Shown: positions 59,826 to 64,000 of the stretch, piece after piece
How the letters are laid out: the number at the start of each line of letters is the position of its first letter
How positions within the stretch are numbered: the stretch's first letter is position 1
Assembly (NCBI GenBank): GCA_900110595.1
Contig: FOEZ01000002.1
Span: forward strand, 310,001 to 374,000
Direction of reading: 5' to 3'
Origin: Arthrobacter sp. OV608
Lineage (GTDB): Bacteria > Actinomycetota > Actinomycetes > Actinomycetales > Micrococcaceae
Length of the DNA: 64,000 nucleotides
The notes under the pieces: generated by a model
Told to the model about the DNA's origin: nothing
Seen by the model: the letters and a program-made list of their open reading frames with translations, nothing else
The model's database searches: none
Position numbers and translations under genes: made by a program

Positions 59826-60202
59826 TTGACCGTCAGCGTTCCTTTCATGTTGGGGTGGTAGACGCAGAAGTATGAATAAGTTCCGGGCGTCGAGGGGGCC
59901 GTGAAGGTGCCCGTCGCACCGCTTCCGCGGACGTCGACGTCGAAGGCCTTGTCCTTTTCAGCGGTGACGGTATGCGGGGCGGAATCCATGTTGATGACCG
60001 CCACGACCGCGCCGGGCGCCACCGTAATCGGCCCGCCAAAGTTAAAGTCCTTGATGGTGATCGTGGCCGCTGCCGAGGCGGCAGCGGTGCTGGTTCCTCC
60101 CGGCGGCGCCGTGGTGTTTCCGCTTCCGCCGCTTGGGGCGCAGCCGCCCACCAGCAGCGCAGCCATCACTAGTACCGCGGCCCTGCGTCCAAGCCTTTTC
60201 AT
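59822..60202 (-). CDS. Cupredoxin lipoprotein (plastocyanin-like)
   Basis: 126 residues. A lipobox (LLVGGCAP) and a Gly/Ser/Thr spacer precede the cupredoxin domain. The type 1 copper ligands are all there: His in DSAPHTV and the cluster YFCVYHPNMKG (Cys, His, Met). It would carry one electron at the outer membrane face. ATG 60202 is used; longer upstream frames lack a signal peptide. Translation is coupled to the following membrane protein. It lies between pta and ackA on the same strand, probably with its own promoter. Confidence 0.92.
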   Translation of the reverse strand: MKRLGRRAAVLVMAALLVGGCAPSGGSGNTTAPPGGTSTAAASAAATITIKDFNFGGPITVAPGAVVAVINMDSAPHTVTAEKDKAFDVDVRGSGATGTFTAPSTPGTYSYFCVYHPNMKGTLTVK

Positions 60203-60340
60203 CCCGCACCGTCCTCGCTGCCGGAAACCACCGCAGGGAGCCCCCTGCCGTCCTCTTATTGTGCGCCTGCCTGCCAGGAATTGGCCCGTGAGTGCGGAAA
60301 TTGGGGGCAGACCAGGGAACCTCCCCACACGCACCTTGAC

Positions 60341-60379
60341 CTCGCAAGCCCGGCCCGGGAACCCCGCGGGCGTGGGCCC
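60341..60379. repeat. GGGAACCC interspersed repeat, copy B
   Basis: CTCGCA, CGGCCCGGGAACCCCG and GGCGTGGGCCC occur in the same order as in copy A at 56406-56449 on the other strand. It lies just beyond the stop of pta. Confidence 0.6.
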
Positions 60380-60385
60380 ACGTTG

Positions 60386-62464
60386 CTAGGAAGCGGGCGC
60401 CTGCGCCTGGATGGCCGTGATGGCCACCGTGTTGACGATGTCCTCCACTGTGCAGCCGCGCGAGAGGTCGTTGACCGGCTTCCGCAGCCCCTGCAGGACC
60501 GGCCCGACGGCCACCGCCCCCGAGCTCTGCTGCACCGCCTTGTACGTGTTGTTGCCCGTGTTCAGGTCCGGGAAGATGAACACGCTGGCCTGCCCGGCAA
60601 CTGTGGAGCCGGGCATTTTGGACTCGGCGATGGAGGCGTCCACGGCGGCGTCGTACTGGATGGGGCCTTCGACGGCGAGGTCCGGGCGGCGCATGCGCAC
60701 CAGTTCGGTGGCCTGCCGCACCTCGTCCACGGCCTCGCCGGAACCCGAACCGCCCGTCGAGTAGGACAGCATGGCCACCCGCGGCTCCACCCCGAATTGG
60801 GCGGCGGTCTCGGCGGAGGCGAGCGCGATGTCGGCCAACTGCTCCACGTTGGGGTCCGGGTTCACCGCGCAGTCGCCGTATACCAGCACGCGGTCCGGCA
60901 TCAGCATCAGGAACACCGAGGACACGATCTTCACGCCCTCCCGGGTTTTCACGAACTCCAGCGCCGGCCGGATGGTGTGCGCGGTGGTGTGGGCTGCCCC
61001 GGACACCATGCCGTCCACCACGCCGAGCTGGACCATCATGGTGCCGAAGTAGCTGACGTCCTGCATGATTTCCAGGGCTTTGGGCAGGTCCACGCCCTTG
61101 TGTGCCCGCAGCTCGGAGTACTTTTCGGCGAACTTCTGCCGGAGGTCCGAGGTGGCCGGGTCCACGATGTTGATCCCGGACAGGTCGATGCCGCGCGCTG
61201 CCGCGAGCTCCCGGACGTCCGATTCGGGGCCGAGCACTGTGAGGTCGCAGACGTCGCGCCGGTGCAGGATTTCGGCTGCGCGCAGGATCCGCACATCCGT
61301 CCCCTCGGGCAGGACCACATGGCGGCGCTGGGCCCGGGCCCGCTCGATGAGGTCGTGCAGGAAGCGCAGCGGGGTCATGCGTTCGGCCCGCGGGAGGTGC
61401 AGCCGTTCCACCAGCTCCGCCTCATCCACAGTGCGGGACCACAGTCCGAGGGCAGAAGCGACCTTGCGGCGGTGCCCGGACCAGATCTCGCTCCGGACCT
61501 CGGAGACACGGCGGGCGGTGGTGTACGTGTCATCGGTGGCGGCGAACACCGGGAACGGGGCCTGCGCCAGCAACGGATAGATGTTGGCGTCCGGTGCCAG
61601 GCCACCGGTCAGGATCAGTGCCGACGCCACCGGGAACTCCGGCGAGAAGGACGACGCCAGGCACGCCACCATCACGTCAGCCCGGTCCCCCGGCACAATC
61701 ACCAGGGCGCCCTCGTCCAGGACATTCAGGAAGTTGCCCACGTTCATGGCGGCCACCTTGATGTCCCGCACGTCACGTTCCATGTCTGCCCGGCCGGCGA
61801 TCTGCCGCACCCCCAGGGCAGCCGCCACCTCACCGGTGGTGGGCTGGGCGATCTCCTCCAGCTCCGGCAGGACATAGACGGGCCGCTTGGAAGCACCGGG
61901 TTTCACGGCGGCAGCGATAGCCTCGACGTCGTCCGGGTCGGCGCGGTTCACCATGATGGCCAGCAGGGCACACTTCTCCGCGGCGAGCTCCTTGCGGGCA
62001 ACCTCGACGGCGGCCGCGGCCTCCGCCACGGTGCGGCCCTTCGCGCCCACCACCGCTACCACGGGGGCGGCGAGGTTGTTGGCCAGGCGGGCGTTCAGGT
62101 CGAATTCGACGGCGGCATCCTGGCCTGTGAGGTCGGTCCCCTCAATGATCACCACGTCGCAATGGCGGGACATCTCGGCGAAGATTTCCACGCACCGGGA
62201 GTCGATCTCCTCGCGCTTGCCTTCGGCCAGCAAGGACCGGACCTCCTCGTGCGTGAGGCCGCCGCGGCACCGCTCATCCTCCAGCTCGAACCGCGACTTC
62301 ATCAGGGCCACCATGGGATCGTCCGCCGGATCAGGGCCGTGGACCACCGGTTTGAAGAAGCCGATCCTGTCGGCGTGGCGGTGCAGGGTGTCCGCCAGGC
62401 CCAGTGCCACGAGGGACTTGCCTGATCCGGGGGTGGTTGCGCTGACGTAGATGCTTGTGGCCAT
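60386..62464 (-). CDS. pta: Phosphate acetyltransferase (long, DRTGG-containing form)
   Basis: 692 residues. An N-terminal P-loop/BioD-like domain (SIYVSATTPGSGKSLVALGLA..) and a DRTGG-type regulatory middle (about 215-330) precede the catalytic phosphotransacetylase domain from about 360 (RHVVLPEGTDVRILRAAEI.., MMVQLGVVDGMVSGAAHTTAHTIRPAL, SSVFLMLMPDRVLVYGDCAVNPDPN). It converts acetyl-CoA and phosphate to acetyl phosphate, the substrate of ackA. ATG 62464 is preceded by AAAGGG. A terminal-inverted-repeat element lies 120 bases upstream of the start. Confidence 0.96.
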   Translation of the reverse strand: MATSIYVSATTPGSGKSLVALGLADTLHRHADRIGFFKPVVHGPDPADDPMVALMKSRFELEDERCRGGLTHEEVRSLLAEGKREEIDSRCVEIFAEMSRHCDVVIIEGTDLTGQDAAVEFDLNARLANNLAAPVVAVVGAKGRTVAEAAAAVEVARKELAAEKCALLAIMVNRADPDDVEAIAAAVKPGASKRPVYVLPELEEIAQPTTGEVAAALGVRQIAGRADMERDVRDIKVAAMNVGNFLNVLDEGALVIVPGDRADVMVACLASSFSPEFPVASALILTGGLAPDANIYPLLAQAPFPVFAATDDTYTTARRVSEVRSEIWSGHRRKVASALGLWSRTVDEAELVERLHLPRAERMTPLRFLHDLIERARAQRRHVVLPEGTDVRILRAAEILHRRDVCDLTVLGPESDVRELAAARGIDLSGINIVDPATSDLRQKFAEKYSELRAHKGVDLPKALEIMQDVSYFGTMMVQLGVVDGMVSGAAHTTAHTIRPALEFVKTREGVKIVSSVFLMLMPDRVLVYGDCAVNPDPNVEQLADIALASAETAAQFGVEPRVAMLSYSTGGSGSGEAVDEVRQATELVRMRRPDLAVEGPIQYDAAVDASIAESKMPGSTVAGQASVFIFPDLNTGNNTYKAVQQSSGAVAVGPVLQGLRKPVNDLSRGCTVEDIVNTVAITAIQAQAPAS

Positions 62465-62583
62465 GGTCTGCCCTTTGCTGGTGTGGTGCTGCCGGTACTC
62501 CATCCTTGCATCTGCACCGGGACTCGCGGCAGCGTTTGCCCCGCCGGGAGGTGTGGTGAGGGGCACTGCAGTCCGCCGCCGTC

Positions 62584-62692
62584 GTGCCTTCCCGCCCGGT
62601 TGCTTTTCGGGCGCTTCCCCGGCGCGCCGCAGACGACGGCGTGTCCCGGCCTGGGAGGCCGCTCACGCGGGAGTAACCGGGCTGGAGCGCAC
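62584..62692. repeat. 109-bp element with terminal inverted repeats, copy 3
   Basis: The left end GTGCCTTCCCGCCCGGTTGC (62584) and the right end GTAACCGGGCTGGAGCGCAC (to 62692) are inverted; the centre shares GACGACGGCGTGTCCC with copy 1 at the same offset. Total length equals copy 1. It lies between divergent pta and paaI genes, next to the paa promoter. Confidence 0.82.
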
Positions 62693-62700
62693 GCCTGCCC

Positions 62701-62746
62701 TTGACACCGGACCCCCTCATGGGATTACCTAATGAACATTCGGTAA
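62701..62746 (+). promoter_or_regulatory. paa promoter with TetR-type operator
   Basis: TTGACA (62701-62706) and TTACCT (62725-62730) form a promoter with 18-base spacing. The near-perfect palindrome TTACC-T-AATG-AA-CATT-C-GGTAA (62725-62746) overlaps the -10. This fits control by a PaaR/TetR-type repressor released by phenylacetyl-CoA. The repressor gene is outside the window. Confidence 0.7.
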
Positions 62747-62768
62747 ATAAAGCTGGAGGCAATGACGC

Positions 62769-63230
62769 ATGGCTGAAACAACCCTTTCCGGGCCCCATCA
62801 CCAGATCCTGGAGAACGATTACGCCTCCGAGTGGATGGGCATCGAGGTCCTCTCGCTGAGCGACGGGCACGCCACTATCCGGATGACCCTCCGGCAGGAA
62901 ATGCTCAACGGTTTCGGCATGGCCCACGGCGGAATGATCTTCGCCTTCGGGGATACGGCGTTTGCGCTCGCGTGCAACCCGGCCGTCCCGGCGCCCGGGG
63001 AGGAAAACAACATCACCGTGGCCTCCGGCGTGGACATCAACTTCCTCAAGTCCGCCTACCGCGGCCAGGTGGTCACCGCCGTCGCCGACCGCCGCTCCAG
63101 CGCCGGCCGCAGCGGGCTGTACGACATCCAGATCTTTGCTGCCGACCCCGGCGCCGAACCCGATCCCGAAAAGCCGGGTGAGCTCATCGCAGAGTTCCGC
63201 GGCCGCAGCCGGACCATCCCCAAGAAGTAG
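62769..63230 (+). CDS. paaI: Hydroxyphenylacetyl-CoA thioesterase PaaI
   Basis: 153 residues, hot-dog fold. Landmarks are EWMGIEVLSLSDGHATIRMTLRQEMLNGFGMAHGGMIFAFGDTAFALACN, with the catalytic Asp in FAFGDTAFA, then ASGVDINFLKSAYRGQVVTAVADRRSSAGRSGLYDI. It hydrolyses stalled CoA thioesters in phenylacetate degradation. GGAGG lies nine bases before ATG 62769. It is followed by paaK after eight bases and controlled by the adjacent operator. Confidence 0.95.
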   Translation: MAETTLSGPHHQILENDYASEWMGIEVLSLSDGHATIRMTLRQEMLNGFGMAHGGMIFAFGDTAFALACNPAVPAPGEENNITVASGVDINFLKSAYRGQVVTAVADRRSSAGRSGLYDIQIFAADPGAEPDPEKPGELIAEFRGRSRTIPKK

Positions 63231-63238
63231 GAAACCCA

Positions 63239-64000
63239 ATGACCCTCCACGCCCCCGAAACTCCGGCCGCCACCGCAACAGATGCAACACTGGACCGTGA
63301 GGAAACCATGTCCCGCGACGAGCTTGAAGCCCTCCAGCTCAGCCGCCTGCAGCACACAGTGGCCTACGCCTACGACCGCGTTCCCCTGTACAAGCGCAAG
63401 TTCGACGACGCCGGCGTCCACCCCAGCGACCTGCGCGAACTCAGCGACCTGGGCAACTTTCCGTTCACCACCAAGGACGATCTCCGCGCCGAATACCCCT
63501 TCGGCATGTTCGCGGTTCCACAGAGCGAAGTAGCCCGCATCCACGCCAGCTCGGGCACCACCGGCCGGCCCACCGTCGTCGGCTACACCAAGCAGGACCT
63601 GGCGGACTGGGCCAAACTGGTGGCGCGCAGCTTCCGCGCCTCCGGCATCCGCCCCGGCATGAAGGTCCACAACGCCTACGGCTACGGCCTGTTCACGGGG
63701 GGCCTTGGCGCCCACGCCGGCGCCGAAGCGCTGGGCTGCACCGTCATCCCGATGTCCGGCGGCCAGACCGAACGCCAGATCCAGCTGATCCAGGACTTCA
63801 AGCCGGACGCCATCCTGGCCACCCCCACCTACCTGCTGACCATCGCAGACGCCATGGCCCACATGGGAATCGACCCCACCTCCACCTCCCTGAAGTTCGC
63901 GGTCCTGGGCGCCGAGCCGTGGACCCAGGAGATGCGGCACGAGCTTGAAGTCACCATGAACATCAAGGCCTGCGACATCTACGGCCTTTCCGAGGTGATG
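63239..64000 (+). CDS. paaK: Phenylacetate-CoA ligase PaaK (3' truncated by window)
   Basis: 254 codons are visible of about 430. REETMSRDELEALQLSRLQHTVAYAYDRVPLYKRKFDDAGV is the usual N-terminus. The ATP motif ARIHASSGTTGRPTVVGYT, FTGGLGAHAGAEALGCTVIPMSGGQTERQIQL and the edge sequence CDIYGLSEVM are all PaaK hallmarks. It activates phenylacetate to its CoA ester, the first step of the pathway. The start is ATG 63239. No stop is reached within the window. Confidence 0.95.
   Translation, partial: MTLHAPETPAATATDATLDREETMSRDELEALQLSRLQHTVAYAYDRVPLYKRKFDDAGVHPSDLRELSDLGNFPFTTKDDLRAEYPFGMFAVPQSEVARIHASSGTTGRPTVVGYTKQDLADWAKLVARSFRASGIRPGMKVHNAYGYGLFTGGLGAHAGAEALGCTVIPMSGGQTERQIQLIQDFKPDAILATPTYLLTIADAMAHMGIDPTSTSLKFAVLGAEPWTQEMRHELEVTMNIKACDIYGLSEVM

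Noticed and set aside
60281..62425. A 714-codon plus-strand frame opposite pta
   Set aside because: It is an antisense shadow of codon bias; pta on the minus strand has complete family motifs.

Overview
The window looks like chromosome of a high-GC Gram-positive bacterium of the family Micrococcaceae, most likely Arthrobacter or Pseudarthrobacter. This is an inference. It rests on strongly GC-biased third codon positions, frequent GTG/TTG starts, leaderless-type promoters, a DUF4193 protein, two ANTAR regulators, a Pls/PosA-type peptide synthetase, a class F sortase and DUF305/CopB-type copper genes. No tRNA, rRNA, CRISPR array, prophage or intact transposase was seen. Both ends cut through genes: an adenylate-forming enzyme on the left and paaK on the right.

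Layout. 0-5 kb: a truncated NRPS-like adenylation/carrier/acyltransferase gene, a stress-type membrane-associated protein, and an ArsR-CDF metal efflux pair. 5-11 kb: a drug-type ABC exporter, a FetB-like permease, DUF4193, a SnoaL-like protein, an alpha/beta hydrolase and a cupin. 11.5-19 kb: a Tat-secreted PhoX-like protein, then a tightly overlapping cassette of Pls/PosA NRPS, M1 aminopeptidase and phosphopantetheinyl transferase. 19-25 kb: small proteins, a GCS2-type ligase, an M20 peptidase carrying an in-frame repeat insertion, and a four-helix copper-binding protein. 25-28 kb: ctaC-ctaD. 28-31.8 kb: SDR, two gene remnants, a metallo-beta-lactamase-fold hydrolase, a GAF-ANTAR regulator and a GlsB/YeaQ protein. 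31.8-36.4 kb: nhaA, then a CHRD-like surface protein, a class F sortase and a lipoprotein, then a PAS-ANTAR regulator. 36.4-40.1 kb: a copper region (CsoR-type promoter, CopB ATPase, DUF6153-like, DUF305). 40.2-47 kb: an FAD monooxygenase, a low-MW tyrosine phosphatase, two LytR-CpsA-Psr ligases, a histidine phosphatase and NnrD. 47-51 kb: Hsp20, an S9 oligopeptidase and an SRPBCC protein. 51.1-54.4 kb: a duplicated Ala/Asp-rich protein followed by a PqqD/RRE-like plus M50 membrane protease; this is the least explained and most interesting locus. 54.4-63 kb: a DUF2945 protein, sulfide:quinone oxidoreductase, GNAT, an orphan TRAP binding lipoprotein, ackA, a cupredoxin with a membrane partner, and pta. 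62.7 kb to the end: start of a phenylacetate operon (paaI-paaK) with a TetR-type operator in its promoter.

Running across the window is an unusually rich set of interspersed palindromic repeats. There are three roughly 100-109 bp elements with 20-21 bp terminal inverted repeats, three 65 bp palindromes of identical length, several degenerate elements related to CTCACTTTTGG/AAGTGAGCG, a TTGAGCC/TCGAAACC hairpin, and a GGGAACCC repeat. Some lie beyond gene ends and could terminate transcription. Others lie between divergent genes or inside coding sequence: one supplies the C-terminus of the first gene and another an approximately 41-residue insertion in the M20 peptidase.

Functionally the window is a mixture of housekeeping metabolism (acetate kinase/Pta, cytochrome oxidase, NnrD), metal handling (Zn/Co efflux, copper export and sequestration, possible iron export), cell-envelope work (LCP ligases, sortase, lipoproteins) and small biosynthetic cassettes.
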